This document shows positions 1-8,074 of a DNA stretch of 64,000 nt, piece after piece. Source of the DNA: an uncultured bacterium (GTDB lineage: Bacteria > Cyanobacteriota > Vampirovibrionia > Gastranaerophilales > Gastranaerophilaceae); NCBI GenBank assembly GCA_949296425.1, contig CASFPN010000042.1:1-64000 (forward strand), read 5' to 3'. A program made the translations under genes and the position numbers. The notes beneath the pieces are model-generated. The model was not told where the DNA came from, ran no database searches, and worked only from the letters and a program-made list of their open reading frames with translations. Positions within the stretch are counted from its first letter, which is position 1. Every line of letters starts with the position of its first letter.

Positions 1-3000
1 CAGAATTGGCCGAAGAAATAATCAATGCAGCATCATCTTATGGAATAACTACTCTCTCCGGCTTAGATTACACAGAAGCTGATGGATTTATAGATATTGC
101 GACAGGTTTAGTTCTGGCTAGAATCTCGCATGTTAAAGGCGGAACGTCTCAGTCAGCAGATGTTGCTAGTACTGTTTCAGGCTCACAAGTAAATATTGAA
201 CAGATTTCTTCGTCAAGTGCAGCAGATGCAGCTGAACAAATACGTACAGATATTGCCTCAGGAAGACGTGTTCAGGTAAATCCGGACCCAACAGTCCTTA
301 CAACTCCTAAAGGACGACTAGAAGCACCTGTTTCTTCAGTTGGTCTTGCGGCTGTTGGAAAAGATCTTCCCAAGAATCAACTTGTAGAAATCGACGGAAG
401 TGAAAAGTTGTTTTTAGGGTATTACATGGAAGTGGATTTAAATGCCCCTGATATTAAGTCAATATTACAAGTTATGGAAAATGGTGATGAGATAATCATT
501 GGTTCAGGAAGAACATGTGGTATTAAAATTGAAGATTTTGGTAATATGGGAGCTGTTTCCAAAGAACATTTAAAGATAGCAAAAATAGATGGTAAGTATT
601 ACATAAAAGATATATCGAAGAATGGAACATTTGTTGCAGACCGTGCAGGTAGAGAGAATTCTTCTGTATCGGGTGATGTGATTCCTGATTCGGAAGTTCA
701 GTTGATAGGTTATGAGCCGGATGGCCAGATAATGGATGTAAATAATTTTTCTTCAAATAATCTTGCCCCTGTTGGAGAAACTCTTCCGAAGAATAAGCTT
801 GTAGAAATCGACGGAACTGAAATTTTGCGTTTAAGTGATCTTTATTCGTTGAATTTAAACACTCCTGAAATCCAGACAAAATTATCTACAATGCAGGATG
901 GAGAACAGATTATTGCCGGCAGGAATCCCGGCGATAATGGAATTAAAATACATGATCCTTATAACAAAGTTTCGCGTCAACATTTAATTATTAGAAAATC
1001 CGGCGGGAGATATTATGTGCAAGATATATCAAGCCATGGATCATCGGTTGCAGGCCGTGCAGGTAGAGAGAATGCTGCGGTAATTGGTAAGCCTGAGATT
1101 TCTCCAAATAGAGCCGAAATCGGAAATTCTTTACCACAAATTAATGAAAACGAATTAGTCCGCTATGTCGGTAATGATGGTAAGCCTATTGATAAGGTAT
1201 ATATTAGAACTTCAAGAGAAGCAAGAGCATTCTTGAACGATGCAATTGATTCTGGTGCATATACTCAATCTCTCGACAGCTACATTAGTACAATGAACCA
1301 AATGCATGCAATTTCTGCTGTCGGGTACAAAGGTAATGGACGTCTTCCTGTAAACCCTGGTAAAATTCGTGGGGCTGGCGTACCAAGCAACTTGTATGAG
1401 AATGAATCTAAACAAATTGAAGAAATTGCACGAAGATATGGGGATCCATACAGATTTGATAAGGTATTACAAAAAGTTAATTTAAAAAGAATTCCTGACG
1501 AGTATAAACCTTATAATGAAAATTATAGACATTATTACCCTGATGGAACCGGCTTAGAACCGTATTACTATAGAGAAATGCACCGAACGGCACAGGAGGC
1601 TCTCAAACTTATAGACGGAGGAGCTTCAGAGGCTGCTATTTTAGACAAGCTGGCTGAGCACTATCAATATGCAGCAAATGCACGTCCTTACGGGCAAGTC
1701 AATAATTCTTTATTTATGAATGAACTAAATACATTATTAACACATGCAGGTATGAAACCAATGCCACATGGTATTTTGGATCATGCGGCAATGCGTTTAC
1801 AGCCGGATACTTTCAAAAAATATTTCGCAGATGTTTATCACGAAACAGCTTTAGACCCCTCATCTGGCAATATCATTGCAGGAAGCGGATTTGATAATAA
1901 TTCATCCTCAGGTGGAAGCTGGTTAAGCAGGCTTAAATCAAAAGTCGGTTTGACTTCAAAAATAGATTCTGCTACCAGGAAAAATTTGAAAGCAAATTAT
2001 ATGGGGGATCTTGTTGAAACTGTTGAAAGCAACCCGAATTATGTATTGTCAAAAAGAGTTACAGATGCAGTTAACGGCAAGCCGCTTGTTACAGATCTAG
2101 GACAGGGAATTAACTTAAAAGATATATCTCAGTATGTCGGAAACGGTGAAGTTTGTTCTGTTGGAACAGGCAGAAATCAAAAGCTTTATGTTAATGATAA
2201 TGGTACAGCTGTTGAAATAAAACTTTCAAGAGAAAAATTTGAAGAGTTATTTCCTCCGTTAGGGACTGCATCATTTTCACAAGTAGCAGGTACACATACC
2301 TGTACAATAATGGCAAATTTAAATGCAATGCTTGATACACCTTCCGGAAAAGCAAAACTTTATACTATGTTTGAACAAAACGGCAATGACATTATAATCA
2401 ACCTCAGAGGCAATCGTGAATCGGTTACTTTCCCGAATGGAAAACCGTTAAATATCAATATTAGTACTCATAATGCAAATTTGTTTAGCGGAGATGCACC
2501 GGGGATAGAAATGCTTCAGCAGGCAGTGCTTGTTGACAGAATCAGAGTAGCTGATAACGTTTCGGGTTCAAATATCAAAGATTTTAGTTTAGACCGAATT
2601 ATAAAAGCAGGTCGAACAATGGCCGGTAATGAAACTGCAGCTATTCCTTTATTAGGGAAAAATGGACAAACTGGTTTATATCCCGGAAAAATTACTCAAA
2701 TGCTGGAAAATGATTTTAAGCCCGGAGAAGATATTATGACAGCTATTATCGGTGGTCAGCAAGGACATGATATTTCTATTGTAAATTATGATCCTACAAC
2801 AAAAACTGTCACCTATCATGATCCTATGCATCCGGGGTATGATGAACAAATATCATTGAATGATTTTCTCAAACAGACTTCTGCCGTATTTTTAAATAAG
2901 GCAAGTATTGGTTCGGCTTCTTCAGGAAGTAAGTTGACATCATCAGCTTCGACAAGATCAAATCCACAACCGGTATCAGCTCCCGTAACATCTAATGTGC

Positions 3001-3551
3001 CTAAAAATTCAGGACAATTTACTCCGAAAACAACTACAATTATTGCTAATTGGAGAGATGTTACTTATACTGCCGATGGTAATCCCGTAAGAGCAAGAAT
3101 TTCTAATGGTAAAGTGCAGATTGAGAAAAACGGAAACATTGTTTTAAATATTGAATTTGAAGATGTCGCAAAAGGCATTTCTATCAAAGAATCAAGTACA
3201 GGTAATTTTTTAAATGTTAAAGCGGACAAATTCGGCAGAACAAGTATTACAACAAGTACAGAACCGGAATTCAATCAGATGGCTCCAACTCAGAGTAAAC
3301 CTAAAATGCGTGTAACGTTACCTGGAAGTAATAATTCTTCAGCGTCGGCATCGCATTTAAATAACACAGGTGATACTGCCAATAAACCAGCTTCCAAACT
3401 TTCAATCCCGGAAGGATTTAAATTATACAACCGCAGCAGTATTGGCAGAACTCTTATAAGTACTGACGGAAATTACAGGATACTGGTTGAAAGAAAAGGC
3501 AAATGGTATGAACAAACTCCCAATGGCAGTTATATAGAATATCGGGAATAA
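1..3551 (+). CDS. Large protein with two FHA domains and a cysteine-peptidase-like region (5' end outside window)
   Basis: The frame is open from the window edge; the TTG at position 6 has codons before it, so the true start lies upstream. Residue numbers count from that TTG. Two forkhead-associated domains lie near residues 130-215 and 265-355. The first has SKEH and NGT, the second VSRQH but SHGS instead of the usual N-G-T. Each is preceded by a similar stretch ending LVEIDG and followed by GRAGREN, so the domain looks duplicated in tandem. Near the C-terminus, Cys766 (HTCTIMANLNAML), His921 (GGQQGHDISIV) and Asp939 (YHDPMHPG) have the order and spacing of a papain/calpain-type Cys-His-Asp site. 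FHA domains bind phosphothreonine peptides. A signalling or host-directed peptidase is my inference. The middle (residues 380-640) is unassigned. Confidence 0.85.
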   Translation, partial: ELAEEIINAASSYGITTLSGLDYTEADGFIDIATGLVLARISHVKGGTSQSADVASTVSGSQVNIEQISSSSAADAAEQIRTDIASGRRVQVNPDPTVLTTPKGRLEAPVSSVGLAAVGKDLPKNQLVEIDGSEKLFLGYYMEVDLNAPDIKSILQVMENGDEIIIGSGRTCGIKIEDFGNMGAVSKEHLKIAKIDGKYYIKDISKNGTFVADRAGRENSSVSGDVIPDSEVQLIGYEPDGQIMDVNNFSSNNLAPVGETLPKNKLVEIDGTEILRLSDLYSLNLNTPEIQTKLSTMQDGEQIIAGRNPGDNGIKIHDPYNKVSRQHLIIRKSGGRYYVQDISSHGSSVAGRAGRENAAVIGKPEISPNRAEIGNSLPQINENELVRYVGNDGKPIDKVYIRTSREARAFLNDAIDSGAYTQSLDSYISTMNQMHAISAVGYKGNGRLPVNPGKIRGAGVPSNLYENESKQIEEIARRYGDPYRFDKVLQKVNLKRIPDEYKPYNENYRHYYPDGTGLEPYYYREMHRTAQEALKLIDGGASEAAILDKLAEHYQYAANARPYGQVNNSLFMNELNTLLTHAGMKPMPHGILDHAAMRLQPDTFKKYFADVYHETALDPSSGNIIAGSGFDNNSSSGGSWLSRLKSKVGLTSKIDSATRKNLKANYMGDLVETVESNPNYVLSKRVTDAVNGKPLVTDLGQGINLKDISQYVGNGEVCSVGTGRNQKLYVNDNGTAVEIKLSREKFEELFPPLGTASFSQVAGTHTCTIMANLNAMLDTPSGKAKLYTMFEQNGNDIIINLRGNRESVTFPNGKPLNINISTHNANLFSGDAPGIEMLQQAVLVDRIRVADNVSGSNIKDFSLDRIIKAGRTMAGNETAAIPLLGKNGQTGLYPGKITQMLENDFKPGEDIMTAIIGGQQGHDISIVNYDPTTKTVTYHDPMHPGYDEQISLNDFLKQTSAVFLNKASIGSASSGSKLTSSASTRSNPQPVSAPVTSNVPKNSGQFTPKTTTIIANWRDVTYTADGNPVRARISNGKVQIEKNGNIVLNIEFEDVAKGISIKESSTGNFLNVKADKFGRTSITTSTEPEFNQMAPTQSKPKMRVTLPGSNNSSASASHLNNTGDTANKPASKLSIPEGFKLYNRSSIGRTLISTDGNYRILVERKGKWYEQTPNGSYIEYRE

Positions 3552-3597
3552 TTTTCCAAATTTTAAAATTTAAGTTATAATTAAATTGGAGAATTAC

Positions 3598-3927
3598 ATG
3601 AGTGAAAAATTAACGGATGAACAGGAGCTTGAACTCCTTGAACATAAAATTAAACAGGCACAAACTCAAGGCAAGCCTATAAACAAATATGTTATGCGTC
3701 AGATTGAAATTTTGCAAAATGCAATTGATGTTTTTATGAAGCAGATGATAAAAGAGAATCGTTTGGAAGATGTTCAGGTAGCAGAAATAGAAATTCGTCA
3801 GTATGCTATGATGAAAGAGCTTGCAAAAAAAATAAATGAACCTACCAAAAAGTATGATGATAAAATAAAAGAGATAAGAATACGACTTATCGGTGAAGAT
3901 AATTATAATATTTTATTTAAAGAGTGA
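3598..3927 (+). CDS. Small helical hypothetical protein, 109 aa
   Basis: I chose the ATG at 3598 because GGAG sits 7 bases before it; a TTG at 3586 in the same frame has no such support. The product is highly charged and predicted helical by eye (TDEQELELLEHKIKQAQ at the N-terminus), with no membrane segment and no cysteine. It begins 46 bases after the FHA/peptidase gene with no terminator between, so the two are probably co-transcribed. A chaperone or partner of the large protein is possible but unsupported. I do not recognise the family. Confidence 0.75.
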   Translation: MSEKLTDEQELELLEHKIKQAQTQGKPINKYVMRQIEILQNAIDVFMKQMIKENRLEDVQVAEIEIRQYAMMKELAKKINEPTKKYDDKIKEIRIRLIGEDNYNILFKE

Positions 3928-3940
3928 ATTTAAAGTTAAG

Positions 3941-3969
3941 TTGACATCTTCAGGCACTTTTGTTAAAAT
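3941..3969 (+). promoter_or_regulatory. Sigma-70-type promoter of tRNA-Lys
   Basis: TTGACA at 3941-3946, a 17-base spacer and TAAAAT at 3964-3969. Transcription would start near 3976, about 30 bases before the tRNA. This is one of the best consensus matches in the window. Confidence 0.8.
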
Positions 3970-4005
3970 TGGTTTGCAAAACTACTAAATATCAAGAAAA
4001 ATCTT

Positions 4006-4078
<73 letters not shown>

Positions 4079-4082
4079 AGTT

Positions 4083-4118
4083 AAAGGACAGGATATTATC
4101 CTGTCCTTTAATTTTTTT
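4083..4118 (+). terminator. Intrinsic terminator after tRNA-Lys
   Basis: Twelve-base perfect arms AAAGGACAGGAT and ATCCTGTCCTTT around a 3-base loop (4083-4109), followed by AATTTTTTTT. The T tract serves the plus strand. Confidence 0.85.
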
Positions 4119-4137
4119 TGCTAATTTTATTTAAAAG

Positions 4138-4611
4138 TTATTTCTTTTTCTTCTTGTTAACCGCAATTTTTTTAGCAGCAATGTATAGTTTATAGATAAA
4201 TTTATGGTATTTTTCAAGTTCATCCCATACATGTCTGTTTGTATCTACAGACAACTCCCCGCAGTCGATTATATCCATATGACGTTTTATTTCTTTGAAG
4301 GTAGCCTCAAGTTTCTTATATAACTCTTTTGGGATAGAATTTTTTGACATTAAAAATAAAGTTGAAAGCAAATCCATATATACATGGAACAGGATTTCTA
4401 TGGTTAAAGAATCTTTCGTAATTTGCAAAGGGCAACCTGCTAATTCTTGATATTTAGTTAAAATGTATTCTGCAAGTTTTAGGGCTGAATTCCCTTTTTG
4501 ATGATTCAAAAAATCAAAGAGATAATCATCACAAACTATTCTCGCCCATTTGTCGCTGAATCTGATAGAAATATTGTTAAAACCTTTGTCCAAAACTTCT
4601 GCCGTAATCAT
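4138..4611 (-). CDS. Hypothetical helical protein, 157 aa
   Basis: No family recognised. The protein is mostly helical and ends in a lysine-rich tail (NKKKKK). There is no signal peptide or clear membrane segment. The start is supported by GGGAG a few bases upstream. It follows galE on the same strand with an 11-base gap, so the two form an operon. The length and all-helical character recall flagellar-type export chaperones, but no motif supports that. Confidence 0.7.
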   Translation of the reverse strand: MITAEVLDKGFNNISIRFSDKWARIVCDDYLFDFLNHQKGNSALKLAEYILTKYQELAGCPLQITKDSLTIEILFHVYMDLLSTLFLMSKNSIPKELYKKLEATFKEIKRHMDIIDCGELSVDTNRHVWDELEKYHKFIYKLYIAAKKIAVNKKKKK

Positions 4612-4622
4612 GATTTCTCCCT

Positions 4623-5612
4623 TTATTTATTAAACCCGTTTGGATGCTTTTTATGCCACAGCCATGCTGTTGATATTATTTCTTCGAGAGAGTTATGTTT
4701 TGGACTCCAGCCTAAGATTTTTTTTGCTTTTTCACTTGAAGCAATTAACCTAGCCGGATCTCCTGGCCGTCTTTGTGCCATTTTTGCGGGTATTGGATGT
4801 CCCGTAACTTTTCTGGAGGTTTCAATTACTTCTTTTACGGTAAATCCGACTCCGTTTCCTAGGTTAAAGATATCGCTTTCCCCGCTGTTTTGAAGATATT
4901 TAACGGCAAGAATATGTGCCTGAGCAAGATCTGTCACGTGAATGTAATCTCTTACACAGGTGCCGTCTTTTGTATCATAATCATTTCCGAATACTGATAT
5001 AAACTCTCGTTTTCCGTTCGGAACCTGTAAAATCAACGGAATCAAATGTGATTCCGGACTATGATCTTCTCCGATTTCGCCAGAACTGTGTGCTCCGCAG
5101 GCATTAAAGTATCTTAGTGAAACATAACGAATGTTGTAAGCTTGTCCGACCCATTTGAACATTTTTTCCATGGATAGTTTTGTATCCCCGTAAGTGTTTG
5201 TCGGTTCTGTTCTGTCTGTTTCGAGTATCGGAATTCTTTCAGGTTCGCCGTAAACTGCTGCAGTGGATGAAAATACTATTTTATCTATTCCGTTTGATGT
5301 CATTGAATCAAGTAATATTTTTGTACCGCAAAAGTTATTATCATAGTATTTTAAAGGTTTTTCCATGCTTTCACCGACAAGTGAACTTGCTGCAAAATGA
5401 ATTACCGCATCAATATTTTCTTTTTTGAATACCCCGTCCAGAAATTCTCTGTTTCTTATATCTCCTTTATAAAAACGAGCTTTCGGGTGAATAGCTTTTT
5501 CATGTCCTGTTTGAAGGTTGTCAATAACCGCAACGTCTTCTCCGTTGTCTATAAGTTCATAAACTGTATGAGATCCAATATAGCCGGCTCCGCCTAAAAC
5601 AAGAATAGTCAT
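4623..5612 (-). CDS. galE: UDP-glucose 4-epimerase
   Basis: Interconverts UDP-glucose and UDP-galactose in the cytoplasm, supplying galactose units for surface polysaccharide. Length 329 aa is normal for the extended SDR family. The NAD-binding Rossmann motif GGAGYIGS is at residues 7-14, the catalytic SST triplet at 115-117, and the YxxxK pair is Tyr141/Lys145 (YGDTK). A strong Shine-Dalgarno (AAGGAGGG) precedes the ATG. The small helical gene downstream is probably co-transcribed. A divergent acyltransferase gene starts 57 bases upstream. Confidence 0.95.
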   Translation of the reverse strand: MTILVLGGAGYIGSHTVYELIDNGEDVAVIDNLQTGHEKAIHPKARFYKGDIRNREFLDGVFKKENIDAVIHFAASSLVGESMEKPLKYYDNNFCGTKILLDSMTSNGIDKIVFSSTAAVYGEPERIPILETDRTEPTNTYGDTKLSMEKMFKWVGQAYNIRYVSLRYFNACGAHSSGEIGEDHSPESHLIPLILQVPNGKREFISVFGNDYDTKDGTCVRDYIHVTDLAQAHILAVKYLQNSGESDIFNLGNGVGFTVKEVIETSRKVTGHPIPAKMAQRRPGDPARLIASSEKAKKILGWSPKHNSLEEIISTAWLWHKKHPNGFNK

Positions 5613-5652
5613 TATTACCCTCCTTGTGTTTTATTATATCCCAAAATTTTTA

Positions 5653-5661
5653 TGTTATCAT
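5653..5661 (+). promoter_or_regulatory. Extended -10 box directly before the acyltransferase start
   Basis: TGT-TATCAT, with the hexamer at 5656-5661. Only 7 bases separate it from the ATG at 5669, so a transcript would start at or next to the start codon. No good -35 is visible and no Shine-Dalgarno exists, which fits a leaderless message. Confidence 0.45.
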
Positions 5662-5668
5662 TTTTTGT

Positions 5669-6775
5669 ATGGATAAATTATTTTCTAACGAGATGAACGT
5701 ATTAAAAGCTCTGGCGATTTTACTGGTGGTTTCAGGGCATTTGGAGTTTTCCCTTCTGGGAATTTTCCCGCCTTACTCTTTTCAGCTTGCTTTATTTTTC
5801 TTTATATCGGGTTGCTTGTTTAAGGATAAATATTTGACAGATGTATCAACATTTGTTGAACGCAGAATAAAAAGTTTATTAGTACCATATTTCTGGTATA
5901 ACTTATTTTATATGCTTGTAACAATATTGATTGCAAAGCTGACCGGAAAATTTTGGGGAATGCCTTTGAGTTTCAAGAATTTTTTTATTACCCCGTTTTT
6001 AAACGGTCATCAGTTTGATCTGTCCTGTCCTTTGTGGTTTGTCACCCAGTTGTTTATGACAATGATAGCTTTTTTGTTTGTGTTCAGGGCTCTAAACGCG
6101 GTTACAAAAAATAAATTTGTACACCTTGGATTTTTTGTTCTGCTTGGAATACTGGCAATTCCGTTTTCTAAGATTTTTCCAGTAACACCTTTGATGCTTA
6201 TTGTTATAAGAACAATGTTTTCATTGTTTTTTGTATATCTAGGGTATTTTTACAAACATTATATAAAAGATAATTATAATATTTTTACTCCTAAATGGTT
6301 TGGAATTGTCTTTGTACTACAGTCAATTTTGTGGATGTTTAACAGAGATTACGACCCTGAGCATGGTATAGGTTTAAGTTACGTCCTTGTGTGGGCAAGA
6401 TTTGATGAACAGTTGATTGTCCCTGTTATTACGGCTTTGACGGGTATTTGGGCTTCATTATTTACCGTCAAAATTCTTTTCCCTTATGTTAAGGATATAA
6501 AATTTGTGCAGGATATGGGGAAGGTTACCTATCATATTATGGCTAATCATCTGCTTGTAATGTATATAATGACTGCAATATTTATGTATTTGAACGGTGT
6601 TCCTATATCTGAGCGTGCTAATCATGATATTTACTGGATTTATAATCCTGTTCAGACAACTTATTTGTATTTTGTTGTGACAATGGTTGTTACAACATAC
6701 GTAGGTTTATGGCAGAAAAAATTTTATAATAAAATTCTTGAATTTTTTGGAGCAAAAGATAAAACGGTCAGCTAG
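5669..6775 (+). CDS. Acyltransferase 3 family membrane protein
   Basis: A 368-aa polytopic membrane protein of the acyltransferase-3 family, which O-acetylates or O-acylates cell-surface sugars. The N-terminal segment NVLKALAILLVVSGH contains the conserved helix with its histidine, followed by FFFISGCLF and the arginine-rich ERRIKSLLVPYF loop typical of the family. About ten hydrophobic segments follow. An upstream in-frame ATG at 5624 overlaps the galE ribosome-binding region and is unlikely to be used. The galE neighbour suggests a surface-polysaccharide role. Confidence 0.88.
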   Translation: MDKLFSNEMNVLKALAILLVVSGHLEFSLLGIFPPYSFQLALFFFISGCLFKDKYLTDVSTFVERRIKSLLVPYFWYNLFYMLVTILIAKLTGKFWGMPLSFKNFFITPFLNGHQFDLSCPLWFVTQLFMTMIAFLFVFRALNAVTKNKFVHLGFFVLLGILAIPFSKIFPVTPLMLIVIRTMFSLFFVYLGYFYKHYIKDNYNIFTPKWFGIVFVLQSILWMFNRDYDPEHGIGLSYVLVWARFDEQLIVPVITALTGIWASLFTVKILFPYVKDIKFVQDMGKVTYHIMANHLLVMYIMTAIFMYLNGVPISERANHDIYWIYNPVQTTYLYFVVTMVVTTYVGLWQKKFYNKILEFFGAKDKTVS

Positions 6776-6902
6776 AGATTGGTTAAATTTATAAGATAAT
6801 CTGATAAATTAATTTGCGCACAGAACTTTCTGTTTTGCAACAATATGGTGTATGTTTTTTTGTATAGTAAATCTTTTATGATTTTTCTGGAAGGAAAGAT
6901 AT

Positions 6903-7217
6903 ATGAGCTGGTTATATTTAATACTTGCAATTATTTTTGAAACATTAGCAACTACTTTTTTAAAAATGTCAAACGGGTTTTCTGTTTTAATGCCGTCAAT
7001 CGGAACGGTTATTGGTTATGTATTATGTTTTTTGTTTTTATCTTATGCTTTGAAAACGATTGATATGAGCGTAGCTTATGCAATATGGGGATCTCTGGGA
7101 ATTTTGTTGATAAGTGTAATCGGAATGGTATTTTTTCATGAGAGTGTAAGTGTTTTGAAAGTTACATCATTTGCTTTAATCATTTTGGGCATTGTAGGTC
7201 TGCGGCTTGCGAGCTGA
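6903..7217 (+). CDS. Small multidrug resistance (SMR) family transporter
   Basis: A 104-aa four-helix inner-membrane protein of the EmrE/QacE type, which works as a dimer and exchanges protons for cationic compounds. The essential membrane glutamate is Glu13 (LAIIFETLATTFLKMS), and the signature AYAIWGSLG follows the third helix. GGAAGGAAAG provides the ribosome-binding site. The gene is monocistronic. Guanidinium export is an alternative activity in this family and cannot be excluded by eye. Confidence 0.92.
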   Translation: MSWLYLILAIIFETLATTFLKMSNGFSVLMPSIGTVIGYVLCFLFLSYALKTIDMSVAYAIWGSLGILLISVIGMVFFHESVSVLKVTSFALIILGIVGLRLAS

Positions 7218-7239
7218 GATCGGAGAACTTTCAAACTTT

Positions 7240-7306
7240 CCCTCCACGAACGGGGAGGGAGTTAAAAACTTATCCCTCTCCTCGGGAGAGGGATAAAGGG
7301 AGAGGG
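7240..7306. repeat. CCCTCTCC-type double-hairpin repeat
   Basis: Two adjacent palindromes: CCCTCC/GGAGGG at 7240-7259, then TCCCTCTCC/GGAGAGGGA from 7273. The second block recurs near 17309-17341, 22625-22660, 53936-53968 and 54346-54376. It is a dispersed intergenic palindrome, also found inside the larger elements described below. Confidence 0.7.
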
Positions 7307-7382
7307 TTTATAAGTTATACAGTAAAAAATCCCCATATGTAACAAAATGTAAATACGAATTTAAAAAGGCTGAAACCCTTGA

Positions 7383-7412
7383 TATAATCCTCATAGGATA
7401 GGATAGGATAGG
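7383..7412 (+). promoter_or_regulatory. -10 box followed by four ATAGG pentamers
   Basis: TATAAT at 7383-7388 is followed 4 bases later by four perfect ATAGG units (7393-7412) and a partial unit, exactly where transcription should begin. The -35 is weak (TTTAAA with a 17-base spacer). The GG dinucleotides are spaced by three bases, a two-tier G-quadruplex pattern. The same arrangement precedes the gene at 57631. Confidence 0.6.
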
Positions 7413-7500
7413 ATGTATTGCGCCCGTAGCAATTTTTTTGACCTGCAAAACTTTATAAAAATGTGTAGTTAATAACAAAAAAAGAAAGTAGGTAAAAATT

Positions 7501-7911
7501 ATGTCAATGGAAACAAGATTATTTAGACATGGTGGTAGAACTTATTTATTTACAAAAGAAAGCCAAGCATATCATGGCTCTCCAAATGATTATGAGGCGA
7601 ATTTACGGGTAGTTAATAGTGACGGATCAGTTTCAGAACCGTTGATGACAAAAAAGAGAAATGGTTCTTCTATTATAAGAAAGAATCCACATTTTGCTAG
7701 TGGGATTAATCCTTGGACTTTTGATATTACTGAAGGTGATAAATTAACGCTTTCCGGCGACTTAATCGAAGGAAAAGTTGAATATGTATCTAAGTTTGAA
7801 ATCCCTGTTGATGAGTATGGAAGAATATCGAGTGATTCTTTAGAAGAACTTTCGCCTATTGCAAAAAGATATCTAAGAAAAGTCGGTGAATTTTTAGCAA
7901 AAATCAGGTAA
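7501..7911 (+). CDS. Hypothetical soluble protein, 136 aa
   Basis: Not recognised. The start ATG follows AAAGTAGGT. The product has alternating hydrophobic residues in the first 100 residues, suggesting a beta-rich fold, then a helical C-terminus (LEELSPIAKRYLRKVGEFLA). No signal peptide, cysteines or membrane segment. It stands alone behind the pentamer-repeat leader with an unusually long 5' region of about 105 bases, and is followed by a repeat fragment. Confidence 0.7.
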   Translation: MSMETRLFRHGGRTYLFTKESQAYHGSPNDYEANLRVVNSDGSVSEPLMTKKRNGSSIIRKNPHFASGINPWTFDITEGDKLTLSGDLIEGKVEYVSKFEIPVDEYGRISSDSLEELSPIAKRYLRKVGEFLAKIR

Positions 7912-7931
7912 ATTTTAAGCTTAAAGGATTA

Positions 7932-8030
7932 GACACTGCCCGCATTGGGACATTTTGCACGAAATCATAGATTTCGGCAAAAGCAGTCAAACAGGTTCAG
8001 AGCCTGCCCTGAATTTATTTCAGTGGTGAC
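7932..8030. repeat. Fragment of the dispersed MITE interior
   Basis: The stretch with GGACATTTTGCACGAAATC and GGCAAAAGCAGTCAAACA closely matches interior parts of the elements at 22178-22684 and 53846-54405 (for example near 22325-22375). No terminal inverted repeat remains here, so this is a solo fragment. Confidence 0.65.
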
Positions 8031-8042
8031 TGTAAGTAAAAT

Positions 8043-8064
8043 AGGTCGGGGTAAACCCCGACCT
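8043..8064. terminator. Hairpin between the 7501 gene and pepA
   Basis: Perfect 9-base arms AGGTCGGGG and CCCCGACCT with a 4-base loop, lying between two genes that converge. It has only a short T run on the plus side (GTTTAAAT). It probably ends pepA transcription from the minus strand and readthrough from the plus strand. Confidence 0.6.
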
Positions 8065-8074
8065 GTTTAAATTA

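Noticed and set aside
6-8. TTG at position 6 as the start of the FHA/peptidase gene
   Set aside because: The frame is open to the window edge and no Shine-Dalgarno can be seen; the gene almost certainly begins upstream.
1590-1860. Fic-like (AMPylation) domain in the middle of the FHA/peptidase protein (ARPYGQVNNSLFMNELN)
   Set aside because: The arrangement recalls a Fic helix, but the catalytic His-Pro-Phe and Gly-Asn-Gly-Arg residues are not there. Too weak to annotate.
5624-5668. Longer start of the acyltransferase at 5624
   Set aside because: It overlaps the galE ribosome-binding site region and has no Shine-Dalgarno; homology to the family begins after the ATG at 5669.
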